A stretch of DNA of 64,000 nt from UBA6059 sp040219045 (GCA_965229505.1 OZ245881.1:2356001-2420000); one strand, 5' to 3'. Shown: positions 17,368 to 28,057, numbered from the stretch's first letter. Translations and numbers: made by a program. The notes: generated from the letters alone by a model not told the origin.

Positions 17368-20300
17368 ATGCGCACGCAGTTTTATCCTCTGGTTTTCTTA
17401 GCATTAATTGTACTCTCATGTGACAGTGTGGAGGATCAGCGATTATTGTTTTCTGATATTAGGCCATCTGCATCGGGAGTGGATTTCATTAACCAACTCG
17501 ACTACACCGAGGAGATAAACCCCTACACCTACAAAAGTTTTTACAATGGTGGTGGTGTAGGACTGGGGGATTTCGACAATGACGGATTGATAGATGTTTT
17601 TTTTACCGGGAATATGGAGTCCAATCGACTCTACAGAAACCTTGGAGACTTCCGGTTTTCGGATATTACTACTGAGGCAGGATTGACGACTGACGAGGTA
17701 TGGAGCACAGGGGTGAGTGTAGTGGATATAGATGCCGATGGCTGGCTGGATATCTACGTGTGCAAGTCGGGTCCACCACAGGGGAATGAACGGAGCAATG
17801 CACTATATATCAATAATGGCGACTTAACCTTTACTGAGCGGGCCAGCGAATTTGGGCTTGATAACAGGGGCTTATCGGTTCATGCCGCTTTCTTCGATTA
17901 CGATAGAGATGGAGATTTGGACTGCTACTTGCTCAACAATTCAATTAGATCTGTTGGCGGATATGACCTTAGAGAGGGGGAACGCGAGATTCCGGACAGC
18001 CTGGGAGGAAACAAGCTGCTAAGAAATGACAATGGAAAATTTGTAGACGTCTCCGAAGAGGCAGGTATATATAGAAGTCAAATTGGTTTCGGTTTGGGTG
18101 TGACCGTGAGCGACATCAACCGGGACGACTGGCCCGACTTGTATATCTCAAATGATTTCTTTGAGCGAGACTATCTATACATTAATGATAAGAACGGAGG
18201 TTTCCGGGAAGTACTGGAGGATAATCTAAATGAGCTGTCTATGGGTTCCATGGGCGCTGATATGGCGGACATTAATAATGATGGCTTTACAGAACTATTC
18301 GTGACAGAGATGCTTCCGGAGCGTCACGATAGGCTGATGTCCAAGACTGTTTTTGAAAGTTGGGACAAATATCAGGTAGCCGTAAATCAGGGATATCATC
18401 ATCAATTCAGCCGCAACGTACTGCAATTGAATAACCGAAATGGATCTTACTCGGAGATTTCAAGGGTAGCTGGAGTAGAAGCCACCGATTGGAGTTGGGG
18501 AGCATTGATTTTTGATATGGACAATGATGGTTGGAAGGACATTTTTGTAGCCAATGGTATTTACAAAGACCTACTCGATCAGGACTACATCAACTTTATG
18601 GCCAACCCGGCAGAAGTGAGAAAGATGATTCAATCGGGCGGTAATGCAATAAAGAAATTGATTGACCTAATACCATCAGAGGCAGTCCCCAACTACTTCT
18701 TCAGAAATAATCAAGACTTGACCTTTTCGAATAAAAATGCGACCTGGTCGAGTGCTACGCCCACTTTCTCAAATGGGTCTGCCTACGGGGATTTGGACAA
18801 TGATGGTGACCTGGACCTGGTGCTTAATAACCTCAATGAGCCGGCTTCATTACTTCGAAATATGACCAATGCGGATGATGTAAACCGTTCCTTTCTCAAT
18901 ATTGAACTAAAGGGGGAAGGTGCCAATGCAAGAGCAATCGGCGCTAAGGTCATTATTTATCATGGCTCTCAAGTCTATTTTCAGGAATTGTCACCGATGC
19001 GTGGTTTTCAATCGAGTGTTGATTACAGGCTAAACTTCGGATTGGATACACTAAACCGGATCGATAGACTCGAGGTGATTTGGCCAGACGGAAAACTTAC
19101 GACATTATCAGATGTAGCTACTAATCAGTTTTTAATAATTGACAAGGGGCAATCAAAGGTTGACCAAAGAACAAGGACTGAGACAAGAACCAAGGGCTTG
19201 TTCGTTGAGCACAATGACTTAATCGACTTTATCCATGAGGAGAATGACTATGTTGATTTTGACAGGGAGCGGCTGCTTTATCGCATGAACTCTAACGAAG
19301 GGCCATGCCTTTGCAAAGCAGACCTCAATGGAGACGGCTTGGAGGATATTTACTTGGGAGGAGCAAAAGATCAGGCAGGTGAATTGTTTTTGCAAACAGC
19401 AAATGGGTTCGAGCGTATACAGAAGTTTGAGGCCCAATCCACTTCTGAAGATGTCGCTTGTGCCTTCTTTGATGCTAATGGAGATGGTAGCATTGACCTC
19501 TATGTCGGAAGCGGGGGGAGTGAGTTTGGGGACGTTTCTACAGCTTTGATTGATCGCCTTTATGTGAACGATGGGCAGAATAAATTCACAAAGACGGATC
19601 AAATCCTACCGACAGGAAAGTTTATCAACACTTCAGTCGTTGTTTCGTGGGATTATGATCAGGATGGTGACAATGATCTTTTTGTTGGAGGAAGAATGAT
19701 TCCCGGTAGGTATGGACTGCCTGCGTCGAGTTATCTCCTGAGCAACAACGGTGCTGGTGAATTCAACGATATAACAACGGAGATTGCCACTCAATTCTTA
19801 GAGATGGGTATGGTAACTGATTCGCAGTTGGCCGACATGAATGGTGATGGGCAAGATGAGCTGGTTGTCGTGGGAGAATGGATGCCAATCAAGGTATTTG
19901 AGTTGCAATCGGGAGCAATAGTCGATATATCAAAAGAATTAGGCCTGGCTAACACCAATGGCTGGTACAGCGAGCTTCATATCGATGATCTCAACGGAGA
20001 TGGACGGCCAGATCTGGTTGCCGGAAACGCAGGATTGAACACCCGACTAAAGGCCAGTCTGAGCGAACCTCTGACCTTATTTATCAATGATTTTGATCGA
20101 AATGGCACATTGGATCAAATCATGGCGATGTATTATGATCAACAGCTATTCCCGCTTCCCCAACTAAAAGAATTGGGCATGCAGGTGCCATCAGTAAAGA
20201 AGGAGTATCTGCGGTTCTCAGCTTACAGGGATGTCCCAATGGAGCAACTTTTTGATCCGGCTGTATTCGAGCAATCTTTGAAACTGGAGATATACAAGCT

Positions 20301-20682
20301 CAACACAAGCTTATTCTTATCGACTGGTGATGGCGGGCTTGTGGAGCATGAACTGCCCATCCAGGCACAGTTTACTCCGATCTATGGTATCACGACCCTA
20401 GATGCGAATAACGATGGCAACACTGATTTACTAATGGGGGGTAATATGTACAAGATGAAGCCTGAGCTGGGAATCAATGACGCCAGCTATGGCATGCTTT
20501 TCACTGGAAATGGCAAAGGTGATTTCGAGTATGTGAATTATACCGAATCGGGCATTTTCTGTAAAGGAGAGGTTCGGGAAATTGTGGAAGTCGCAGCTGG
20601 TGAACAGGCCTATATTATTTTTGCACGCAACGATAGGGAACCCTACGTAGTGCAGTCAAATACAAAGAATAGAGTACAGTAA
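17368..20682 (+). CDS. FG-GAP/VCBS lipoprotein with ASPIC-UnbV domain (CRTAC-like), copy 1
   Basis: About 1,104 residues. The lipoprotein signal ends VLSC. Numerous calcium-loop FG-GAP motifs (DFDNDGLID, DIDADGWLD, DYDRDGDLD, DLDNDGDLD, DANGDGSID, DANNDGNTD) imply one or two beta-propellers. Near the middle, GEGANARAIGAKV through GFQSSVDYRLNFGL to WPDGK is the ASPIC/UnbV module found in cartilage acidic protein CRTAC1. Such lipoproteins are common next to SusCD in Bacteroidota; the ligand is unknown. A TTG at 17353 is also in frame, but ATG 17368 puts the signal peptide at the start. The stop overlaps the next ATG (TAATG). Confidence 0.9.
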   Translation: MRTQFYPLVFLALIVLSCDSVEDQRLLFSDIRPSASGVDFINQLDYTEEINPYTYKSFYNGGGVGLGDFDNDGLIDVFFTGNMESNRLYRNLGDFRFSDITTEAGLTTDEVWSTGVSVVDIDADGWLDIYVCKSGPPQGNERSNALYINNGDLTFTERASEFGLDNRGLSVHAAFFDYDRDGDLDCYLLNNSIRSVGGYDLREGEREIPDSLGGNKLLRNDNGKFVDVSEEAGIYRSQIGFGLGVTVSDINRDDWPDLYISNDFFERDYLYINDKNGGFREVLEDNLNELSMGSMGADMADINNDGFTELFVTEMLPERHDRLMSKTVFESWDKYQVAVNQGYHHQFSRNVLQLNNRNGSYSEISRVAGVEATDWSWGALIFDMDNDGWKDIFVANGIYKDLLDQDYINFMANPAEVRKMIQSGGNAIKKLIDLIPSEAVPNYFFRNNQDLTFSNKNATWSSATPTFSNGSAYGDLDNDGDLDLVLNNLNEPASLLRNMTNADDVNRSFLNIELKGEGANARAIGAKVIIYHGSQVYFQELSPMRGFQSSVDYRLNFGLDTLNRIDRLEVIWPDGKLTTLSDVATNQFLIIDKGQSKVDQRTRTETRTKGLFVEHNDLIDFIHEENDYVDFDRERLLYRMNSNEGPCLCKADLNGDGLEDIYLGGAKDQAGELFLQTANGFERIQKFEAQSTSEDVACAFFDANGDGSIDLYVGSGGSEFGDVSTALIDRLYVNDGQNKFTKTDQILPTGKFINTSVVVSWDYDQDGDNDLFVGGRMIPGRYGLPASSYLLSNNGAGEFNDITTEIATQFLEMGMVTDSQLADMNGDGQDELVVVGEWMPIKVFELQSGAIVDISKELGLANTNGWYSELHIDDLNGDGRPDLVAGNAGLNTRLKASLSEPLTLFINDFDRNGTLDQIMAMYYDQQLFPLPQLKELGMQVPSVKKEYLRFSAYRDVPMEQLFDPAVFEQSLKLEIYKLNTSLFLSTGDGGLVEHELPIQAQFTPIYGITTLDANNDGNTDLLMGGNMYKMKPELGINDASYGMLFTGNGKGDFEYVNYTESGIFCKGEVREIVEVAAGEQAYIIFARNDREPYVVQSNTKNRVQ

Positions 20683-21266
20683 TGGGAAGTATAAAGACAG
20701 TTTTGATTTTGGCTGTTGGAGCGCTGATGATGCTCGGTTCTTGCGAAAATGATCCGTATGCAGAGATGAAATCAAGGGAACTCCAATCTGGAGTCAGGTT
20801 TGATTCTGTCTTTCTGGGATTGGAGTTCGGAATGAGCAAAAAGGATTTTTTTGATAGGTGTTGGGCACTTAACAGACAAAAGATTGTTCGTGAGGGACCT
20901 GCCAACTCCAGTGTACAATACCCGCTTAAGGATGAGCTTGGTGCTGCGGGTGTATTGCAGTTTTATCCTAATTTCCATAGAGACAAAGCCTATGAAGTGC
21001 AGGCCAGTTTCTACTATGATGGATGGGCCCCATGGAATCGACATCTGTTTGCAGATTCTTTGCAGCCCAAAGTCAGAGACCTACTTGCCGATTGGTACGA
21101 CATTGAGTTCACGGAGATCAAAGACACGAAGCTTGGAGATGTGTTTGTCACAATGGATGGCAACCGCCGCATCGTGATAGGTGTTCGGGATGAACAGATC
21201 GTAGATGTATCTATCACCGATATGACCGTAGCTGATCAGCTCCTTAAAGACCCTTTTATTAAGTAA
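20682..21266 (+). CDS. Small hypothetical lipoprotein within the FG-GAP operon
   Basis: 194 residues. Lipoprotein signal ending MMLGSC (Cys near residue 21). I do not recognise the family. The sequence has mixed strands and helices (VFLGLEFGMSKKDFFDRCWALN, a region name only) and no repeats or FG-GAP loops. It shares one base with the end of the first FG-GAP gene (TAATG) and is followed 7 bp later by the second one, so it is surely co-expressed with them. It may be an accessory envelope partner of the large lipoproteins; that is inference from position. Confidence 0.75.
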   Translation: MGSIKTVLILAVGALMMLGSCENDPYAEMKSRELQSGVRFDSVFLGLEFGMSKKDFFDRCWALNRQKIVREGPANSSVQYPLKDELGAAGVLQFYPNFHRDKAYEVQASFYYDGWAPWNRHLFADSLQPKVRDLLADWYDIEFTEIKDTKLGDVFVTMDGNRRIVIGVRDEQIVDVSITDMTVADQLLKDPFIK

Positions 21267-21273
21267 TAATAAG

Positions 21274-24200
21274 ATGAGAAATTTTTTTATAGTGCCGATT
21301 GGCCTTTTCCTATTCTCAGCGCTCTTGTCCTGCGACTCGTCTGATCAAAGAGACACGCTCTTTAGAAAACTGAGCCCTCGCCAGTCAGGTATAGACTTTA
21401 CCAACGAGTTGAGCTTCGACCAGCAGTTCAATATTTTCACCTACCGGAATTATTACAACGGAGGTGGGGTAGGCCTGGGTGATGTCAACAATGATGGTCT
21501 TTTGGATGTCTACATGACCGCTAATCTCAAAGAGAATAAGCTCTATCTTAATCAAGGAGAGCTAAGTTTTGAAGACATCACTGCTGATGCGGGTGTTGCC
21601 GGAGAGCGCTCATGGAGCACCGGGGTGAGTATGGCTGATGTAAACGGGGATGGCTATGTAGATATCTACGTTTGCAACTCCGGAGATATCTCCGGAGACA
21701 ACAAGCAGAACGAATTGTTTATCAACAATGGAGACCTGACTTTCACAGAATCTGCTGCAGAGTATGGCTTGGCTGATCCGGGATTTTCTACCCATGCAGC
21801 TTTCTTCGACTATGACAAAGACGGTGACCTTGACCTGTATTTGCTCAACAACTCCTACCAGGCAATAGGCAGCTTCAACCTACGCAAGAACGAACGACCT
21901 AACCGCGACCCGGTAGGTGGGGATAAGCTTTTCAGAAATGACAATGGGAAGTTTGCTGATGTGAGCGAAGAGGCAGGTATTTACGGTAGTGTCATAGGCT
22001 TTGGTCTTGGCGTAACTGTAGGTGACATTGATATGGACGGGTGGCAGGACATCTATGTGTCTAACGACTTTTTCGAGCGTGACTACCTCTATCTCAACAA
22101 TGGTGATGGCACCTTTAGAGAGGAGCTGGAAAGCCAGATCAGAAGCCTTAGTGCCGCTTCTATGGGAGCGGACCTGGCAGACATCAACAACGACGGTCAA
22201 CCCGACATTTTCGTTACAGACATGCTGCCCGAGGTAGAAGCTCGAATTAAGACAGTTACCACATTTGACAACTGGGACAGATATCGGTATAACCTGGATA
22301 ACGGCTACTGGCACCAGTTTACCAGAAACGTACTTCAACTCAACAATGGTGACAATACCTTCAGTGAGATTGGACGCCTTGCCGGGGTAAATGCCACAGA
22401 CTGGAGCTGGGGAGCGCTCGTTTTTGATTTTGAGAATGATGGGCTCAGGGACATCTTCATCGCCAACGGTATTTATCAGGATTTAACGAACCAGGATTTC
22501 CTGCAGTTCGTGACGGAGGAAGAGGTGGCTAAAAAAGTTATCTCCAACAAGGGAGTCGACTATGAGCAGTTGATCAGCTACATCCCTTCCCAGGCGGTAC
22601 CTAACTATGCTTATCAGAACAATGGCGATCTAACGTTCAGTAACAAAGCCGCTGATTTTGGTTTGGCAGAGCCCTCATTTTCCAACGGTGCAGCTTACGG
22701 CGACCTTGACAATGATGGTGACCTTGACCTCATTGTCAACAATGTCAACATGACATCTTTCGTCTATGAGAATACCGCAAACCTTAAGTACCCCAACAAC
22801 CGATTCTTAAGATTTGAGCTGAAAGGCGAGGGCAAGAATACCATGGCGCTGGGTACTAACGTAAAAGCGTATGCAAATGGGCAGATGTACTACGCCGAGC
22901 AGATGCCAATCAGAGGTTTTCAGTCGACAATGGATCACAGGTTGCTTATGGGGCTTGGCCAAATTAGCACCGTAGATTCCGTAGTGGTGACCTGGCCTAA
23001 TGGGACGATCACCAGACTAGAGGGTGTTGAGACGAACCAAACAATTGTACTTTCTCAGACAGAGGGTACAGCCGGGACACAGATGTCTTCATCGACCGAT
23101 AAACCAAAGCTATTCGAGCAGAACGCAGACGATGCTTTTGACTTCAGGCATGCGGAAAACCAGTTTGTTGATTTTGATAGAGATCGACTCGTCTATCACA
23201 TGCGGTCGACCGAAGGCCCATGTCTATGCAAGGGGGATATCAACAATGACGGCCTGGAGGATATCTACATCGGGGGTGCCAAGGACCAGTCGGGTCAACT
23301 GTTTGTTCAGAGTAGAGGCGGTGGATTTCAGCCCATGATTGCTGAGGCTATTGCCAAGCGCTCCGAATCAGAGGATGTTACGTGCGTCTTCTTCGATGCT
23401 AACGGCGATGGCTTTGTGGACTTATATATCGGCAGTGGTGGTTCTGAATTCTCCAATGTATCAACAGCATTGGCGGATGCCTTATATATCAATCAGGGAG
23501 GAAGAGATTTTACCAAGACCAATCAAATTTTACCTGCAGGTAAGTTTGAGAGTAGCTCAACAGTCGATCCTGTAGACTTTGATGGTGATGGCGATGTTGA
23601 CTTGTTTGTAGGCATTAGGCTAAGGCCCGGCCTCTATGGATTGCCCAATGACTCGTACCTATTGGAAAATGATGGCACGGGTAATTTCACCGATGCTAGC
23701 GCGAAATGGGCACCAGACCTGAGTGAGATTGGTATGGTGACGGACGCTACCTGGTCGGATATCAATGCTGATGGTGCTGTCGACCTGGTGCTGGTAGGCG
23801 ACTGGATGCCGGTAACGATACTCATCAATGAAGATGGCAAACTTGCCAGGCAATCACCAGGGGGTTTGCAACAATCAAATGGTTGGTGGAATCATGTCCA
23901 GATGGCGGATGTGAATGCGGATGGCTTGCCCGATATCATCGCCGGCAACCACGGGTTAAACTCCCGGTTCAAGGCCAGTGCAGATCGACCCGTGAGTATG
24001 TATGTTAATGACTTTGACCGAAACGGGACCGTCGAGCAGGTCATTGCACAATACAATGGCGCTGAGAGCTACCCGATGGTGCTCAGGCATGATCTGGTGA
24101 TGCAGATGCCTCACCTCAAAAAGAAATATCTGAAATATGATAAGTTCAAAGAGCAGCGAATTGAGGACATCTTCACTCCTAAGGAGCTGGAAGGCACGAC

Positions 24201-24627
24201 GAAGCTGGAGGTGTACGAACTTGCCTCTTCGGTATATTTGAACAAAGGCAATCTTACTTTTGAGAAGGCTGCACTGCCAATCGAGGCACAGTTTTCGGTG
24301 ACCTATGACATGGAGGTGACCGACTTCAATAGCGATGGTCATGCTGATATACTTCTTGGAGGCAACCTGTTTGATGTAAAGCCTGAGGTCGGCAGGTATG
24401 ACGCACAATACGGCCTCATCCTACTGGGTGATAGCAAGGGAGGGTTTACCGCATTCCAGTCCTCAGCATCTGGTTTGAGATTAGAGGGGCAGCTGAGGGC
24501 TTTTGAGTTTGTGGAGACACCTACCGGAAAAATGCTGCTAACTGCACGCAATAATGCCACGATCCAGTCCTTTAACTTCAATCCGGAAGCTTTGGTAATT
24601 CCTGATAAGTCAATCAATCTGAAATGA
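21274..24627 (+). CDS. FG-GAP/VCBS lipoprotein with ASPIC-UnbV domain (CRTAC-like), copy 2
   Basis: 1,117 residues. Lipoprotein signal ending LLSC. It has the same architecture as copy 1 and aligns along its length: an N-terminal YYNGGGVGLGDVNNDG block, DFFERDYLYLNNGDGTF, an ASPIC/UnbV module (GEGKNTMALGTNV to WPNGT), then a second FG-GAP set (DANGDGFVD, DFDGDGDVD, DFDRNG). The first half carries the phrase TDWSWGALVFDFENDG shared by all three copies. The last bases overlap the ATG of copy 3 (ATGA), so translation of the two is coupled. Likely on the outer membrane; substrate unknown. Confidence 0.9.
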   Translation: MRNFFIVPIGLFLFSALLSCDSSDQRDTLFRKLSPRQSGIDFTNELSFDQQFNIFTYRNYYNGGGVGLGDVNNDGLLDVYMTANLKENKLYLNQGELSFEDITADAGVAGERSWSTGVSMADVNGDGYVDIYVCNSGDISGDNKQNELFINNGDLTFTESAAEYGLADPGFSTHAAFFDYDKDGDLDLYLLNNSYQAIGSFNLRKNERPNRDPVGGDKLFRNDNGKFADVSEEAGIYGSVIGFGLGVTVGDIDMDGWQDIYVSNDFFERDYLYLNNGDGTFREELESQIRSLSAASMGADLADINNDGQPDIFVTDMLPEVEARIKTVTTFDNWDRYRYNLDNGYWHQFTRNVLQLNNGDNTFSEIGRLAGVNATDWSWGALVFDFENDGLRDIFIANGIYQDLTNQDFLQFVTEEEVAKKVISNKGVDYEQLISYIPSQAVPNYAYQNNGDLTFSNKAADFGLAEPSFSNGAAYGDLDNDGDLDLIVNNVNMTSFVYENTANLKYPNNRFLRFELKGEGKNTMALGTNVKAYANGQMYYAEQMPIRGFQSTMDHRLLMGLGQISTVDSVVVTWPNGTITRLEGVETNQTIVLSQTEGTAGTQMSSSTDKPKLFEQNADDAFDFRHAENQFVDFDRDRLVYHMRSTEGPCLCKGDINNDGLEDIYIGGAKDQSGQLFVQSRGGGFQPMIAEAIAKRSESEDVTCVFFDANGDGFVDLYIGSGGSEFSNVSTALADALYINQGGRDFTKTNQILPAGKFESSSTVDPVDFDGDGDVDLFVGIRLRPGLYGLPNDSYLLENDGTGNFTDASAKWAPDLSEIGMVTDATWSDINADGAVDLVLVGDWMPVTILINEDGKLARQSPGGLQQSNGWWNHVQMADVNADGLPDIIAGNHGLNSRFKASADRPVSMYVNDFDRNGTVEQVIAQYNGAESYPMVLRHDLVMQMPHLKKKYLKYDKFKEQRIEDIFTPKELEGTTKLEVYELASSVYLNKGNLTFEKAALPIEAQFSVTYDMEVTDFNSDGHADILLGGNLFDVKPEVGRYDAQYGLILLGDSKGGFTAFQSSASGLRLEGQLRAFEFVETPTGKMLLTARNNATIQSFNFNPEALVIPDKSINLK

Positions 24628-27600
24628 TAAAGAAGACGCAATATCTATGGGTGTTGGTCCTTGCAATCTGTATTTCAGGTTGTGGGCTGACGGATGACAA
24701 GCGCTTTCAGGAGATTCCATCTTCCGATAGCGGATTGACCTTCTCGAATGACCTAACGGAAAATGAGAACTTCAATCTTATCGACTATCTCTACTTCTAC
24801 AATGGTGGCGGTGTGGCAGTCGGAGATATCAACAATGATGGTCTGGACGATATCTACTTCTCTGCCAATCAAAAGCCCAATCAGCTTTATTTGAACAAGG
24901 GAGATTTCCAATTTGAAGACATTACTGATAAGGCAGGCGTGGCGGCTCCCGGTGACTGGAAGACAGGCGTGACAATGGTCGACATCAACGCAGATGGACT
25001 TTTGGACATCTATGTCTGCCAACTTGGCGACTACAAAGGCATTGAAGGCAAGAATCAGTTCTACATTAACAATGGCGATCTGACCTTTACCGATAGAGCC
25101 GAGGAACTCGGACTCGACTTCAAAGGATTTTCCACACATGCCGCGTTCTTTGATTATGACAATGACCATGACCTGGATGTATATCTGCTCAATCATTCGG
25201 TACATACCAGTCGCAGCTATGGTAAGTCAGACCTGCGCAATGAAGTGGACAGTCTCGCTGGAGACAGGCTCTATCGCAATGATGATGGCCACTTCACCGA
25301 CGTAACAGCTGAGGCTGGGATTTACTCTTCACATATCGGCTATGGCTTGGCGGTAGGCCTCTCTGATGTCAATATGGATGGCTTTACGGACATCTATATT
25401 TCCAATGACTTCCATGAGAATGATTACCTCTACCTCAACGATGGCGATGGCACCTTTACTGAGTCCATTGGAGACAGGATTGATCATACCAGCCGCTCAT
25501 CCATGGGCAATGATATCGCCGACTACAACAACGATGGCTGGCCTGATATTCTCTCGTTGGATATGCTTCCCGATGATGAGGTGATTGTCAAGATGTCTGC
25601 CGGAGAGGACCCCTATGATATTTACCAACTGAAGCTGGGATTCGGGTACGAGAAGCAGTTCGCACGCAATACACTACAGTTGAATCTCGGAGGCGGTAAG
25701 TTCTCAGAGCAAGGCATCATAGCCGGTGTGCACGCAACTGACTGGAGTTGGGCACCTCTCATTGCTGACTTTGACAATGACGGCCTGAAGGATTTGTTCA
25801 TTTCCAACGGGATCGTGCGTCGACCCAATGACATGGACTACATCAACTTCATCTCCAATGAAAGCATACCCAACGGTCCTGCCAACAATCCGGATATGAA
25901 GGATGCTGAGATAGCCGCGATGATGCCCGAAGGCTCGGTGGTCAACTACCTATTCAGGAACAAGGGTGATCTCACTTTCGAAGATGTGTCGGCAGAATGG
26001 GGGTTAAGCAAAAAGACCTTTAGCAATGGCTCAGCCTATGCTGACTTTGACAATGACGGGGACTTAGACCTGGTAGTCAATAATATTAACGAAGCTGCAA
26101 CATTGCTCAGAAACACGACTATCGAGACATCTGACGAAAAAAGCGGTAACTACCTTAAAATTAAGCTTAAAGGCTTAGGGAGCAATCCTAACGGAATTGG
26201 CACAAAGCTGTTGGCCTACGCAGGAACGAATGAAATACTACAGGAGGCCTATGTCACCAGAGGATATCAGTCTTCTGTAGCACATGATATCATCATCGGA
26301 CTAGGGGAGGTGAATAGCCTCGATTCGCTCCGCATCATATGGCCCGGAGGAGCAAGCCAACTGCTCACACAGGTGGCTACCAATCAAACCCTGTCTGTGG
26401 AAGAAGCCAATGCCAGTGGGAGCTTCGAACTGAAATCGACTAAAATAACACCCTTGCTTATTCGGGATACGATTGCCGGCCCTGACTTTGCGCATCGGGA
26501 GAACCTGTTCGTGGATTACAACAGAGAGTACATGATCCCGCACATCTCTTCAGAGGAAGGCCCGAAAATAGCAGCGGGTGATGTCAACAATGATGGGCTT
26601 GTTGACCTGTACATCGGTGGAGCGACGTACAATGAAGGGGTACTGTACTTACAGTCAGCTGATGGCCGATTTGAGAAAAGCGAACAACCCGCATTCACTG
26701 AGGAGTTGGCCTACGAAGAAGTGGGCGTCAATTTCTTTGATGCCAATGGCGATGGGTTGGATGACCTCTATATGGTCAGTGCTGGAAACGAATATGAGTT
26801 TCCGCACCCAATGACGCTAGATCGTCTATTCCTCAATGATGGCTCAGGCAATTTCACGCTGGCCCCAGAGGCATTACCGAAAGTATTTCAGCACGGCTCA
26901 GTGGTGGTAGACAATGACTTTGACCAGGATGGAGACCTTGACCTGTTCATTGGTGGACAGATCGTGCCCGGCCAGTATGGAGTTGTTCCCATCAGCGTCA
27001 TCCTTCAAAATGACGGCTCGGGAAAATTTACCAATATGACCGATAGCCTCGCTCCAACTTTGAAGCATTCAGGTATGATCAAAGATGCGCTCTGGACCGA
27101 TATCAATGCCGATGGCTGGGACGATCTGATGGTAGTTGGAGAGTGGATGGCGATCAAGGTGTTCATCAACAAAAACGGAAGACTGGTCGAAGCGCCTATT
27201 CAGGGTCTGGAAAAATCCTATGGCTGGTGGAACAACCTGGAAGCGGCGGATATCGATGGTGATGGAGACATGGACTATGTGGCCGGCAACCTCGGGCTCA
27301 ACTCCAAACTAAAGGCGGATATGTCCAATCCCGTGCGGATGTACATCAATGATTTTGATATTAATGGTAAGGTCGACCCCATCATCAGCTATATGGATGA
27401 GGGTCGGGAATACCCCGTGGCGACTAAGGATGAGCTGGTCAAGCAGATGCCAATCATCCGAAAAAACTATGTAAGACATATCGACTTTGCAGGTCGAAGC
27501 ATTGCCGAGATTTTTAGTGAAAAGGGGCTTCAGGGAAGCAACATTTTTGCAGCGACCATTTTTGCTTCGTCTATTATTGAGAATGTTGGTAATGGTCGGT

Positions 27601-27929
27601 TTGAGGTTCGACCGCTACCGCTAATGGCGCAAGTAGCACCAATAGCGGCTATGGCCATCTATGACCTCAACGGAGACGGTCACCTGGATATCATAAGTGG
27701 TGGTAATAGGGAAGGTGTATCGCCATATTATGGCACCTATGATGCCAGTAAAGGACTGGTTATGCTCGGTGATGGTGCTGGAGGTTTCACAGCGCTATGG
27801 CCTGAGGAAAGTGGCTTGCTGATCGACGGAGAGATCCGAGACATCAAAGTCCTCGAAACAGCCAGTGGACCCCTGATCATCTTCACCCGCAATGACGATA
27901 CTAGCTTGTCTTATCGCTTATCAGAATAG
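24624..27929 (+). CDS. FG-GAP/VCBS lipoprotein with ASPIC-UnbV domain (CRTAC-like), copy 3
   Basis: 1,101 residues. Lipoprotein signal ending CISGC. Same order of modules as copies 1 and 2, but more diverged: DINNDGLDD, DINADGLLD, DYDNDHDLD, DVNMDGFTD, then an ASPIC/UnbV module (GLGSNPNGIGTKL to WPGGA), then DVNNDGLVD, DFDQDGDLD and DIDGDGDMD. Its start overlaps the copy 2 stop by 4 bp. The separation into three diverged full-length paralogues rather than near-identical copies argues for an old, functionally maintained expansion. It ends the operon; a hairpin repeat follows. Confidence 0.9.
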   Translation: MIKKTQYLWVLVLAICISGCGLTDDKRFQEIPSSDSGLTFSNDLTENENFNLIDYLYFYNGGGVAVGDINNDGLDDIYFSANQKPNQLYLNKGDFQFEDITDKAGVAAPGDWKTGVTMVDINADGLLDIYVCQLGDYKGIEGKNQFYINNGDLTFTDRAEELGLDFKGFSTHAAFFDYDNDHDLDVYLLNHSVHTSRSYGKSDLRNEVDSLAGDRLYRNDDGHFTDVTAEAGIYSSHIGYGLAVGLSDVNMDGFTDIYISNDFHENDYLYLNDGDGTFTESIGDRIDHTSRSSMGNDIADYNNDGWPDILSLDMLPDDEVIVKMSAGEDPYDIYQLKLGFGYEKQFARNTLQLNLGGGKFSEQGIIAGVHATDWSWAPLIADFDNDGLKDLFISNGIVRRPNDMDYINFISNESIPNGPANNPDMKDAEIAAMMPEGSVVNYLFRNKGDLTFEDVSAEWGLSKKTFSNGSAYADFDNDGDLDLVVNNINEAATLLRNTTIETSDEKSGNYLKIKLKGLGSNPNGIGTKLLAYAGTNEILQEAYVTRGYQSSVAHDIIIGLGEVNSLDSLRIIWPGGASQLLTQVATNQTLSVEEANASGSFELKSTKITPLLIRDTIAGPDFAHRENLFVDYNREYMIPHISSEEGPKIAAGDVNNDGLVDLYIGGATYNEGVLYLQSADGRFEKSEQPAFTEELAYEEVGVNFFDANGDGLDDLYMVSAGNEYEFPHPMTLDRLFLNDGSGNFTLAPEALPKVFQHGSVVVDNDFDQDGDLDLFIGGQIVPGQYGVVPISVILQNDGSGKFTNMTDSLAPTLKHSGMIKDALWTDINADGWDDLMVVGEWMAIKVFINKNGRLVEAPIQGLEKSYGWWNNLEAADIDGDGDMDYVAGNLGLNSKLKADMSNPVRMYINDFDINGKVDPIISYMDEGREYPVATKDELVKQMPIIRKNYVRHIDFAGRSIAEIFSEKGLQGSNIFAATIFASSIIENVGNGRFEVRPLPLMAQVAPIAAMAIYDLNGDGHLDIISGGNREGVSPYYGTYDASKGLVMLGDGAGGFTALWPEESGLLIDGEIRDIKVLETASGPLIIFTRNDDTSLSYRLSE

Positions 27930-27957
27930 GGAGGCATTTTGCGCTGAGCGTGGGGCT

Positions 27958-28057
27958 GAAAATTCGGCGGGAGTGTGTTGGCTATTGGGTGGATAGCGTT
28001 CGAATTTTCTTGACTTTTTTGATACTTTTTGCTTCAAGGCAAAAAGTAATGAGTCAA
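27958..28057. repeat. Structured intergenic repeat, copy 1
   Basis: About 100 bp. GAAAATTC (27958-27965) and GAATTTTC (28002-28009) form one inverted pair. TTGACT (28010-28015) pairs with AGTCAA (28052-28057) around a perfect 10-bp hairpin TACTTTTTGC / GCAAAAAGTA (28023-28048, loop TTCAAG). A related element with compensating stem changes is at 52909-52998, and a partial one at 29955-29993. Confidence 0.75.
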
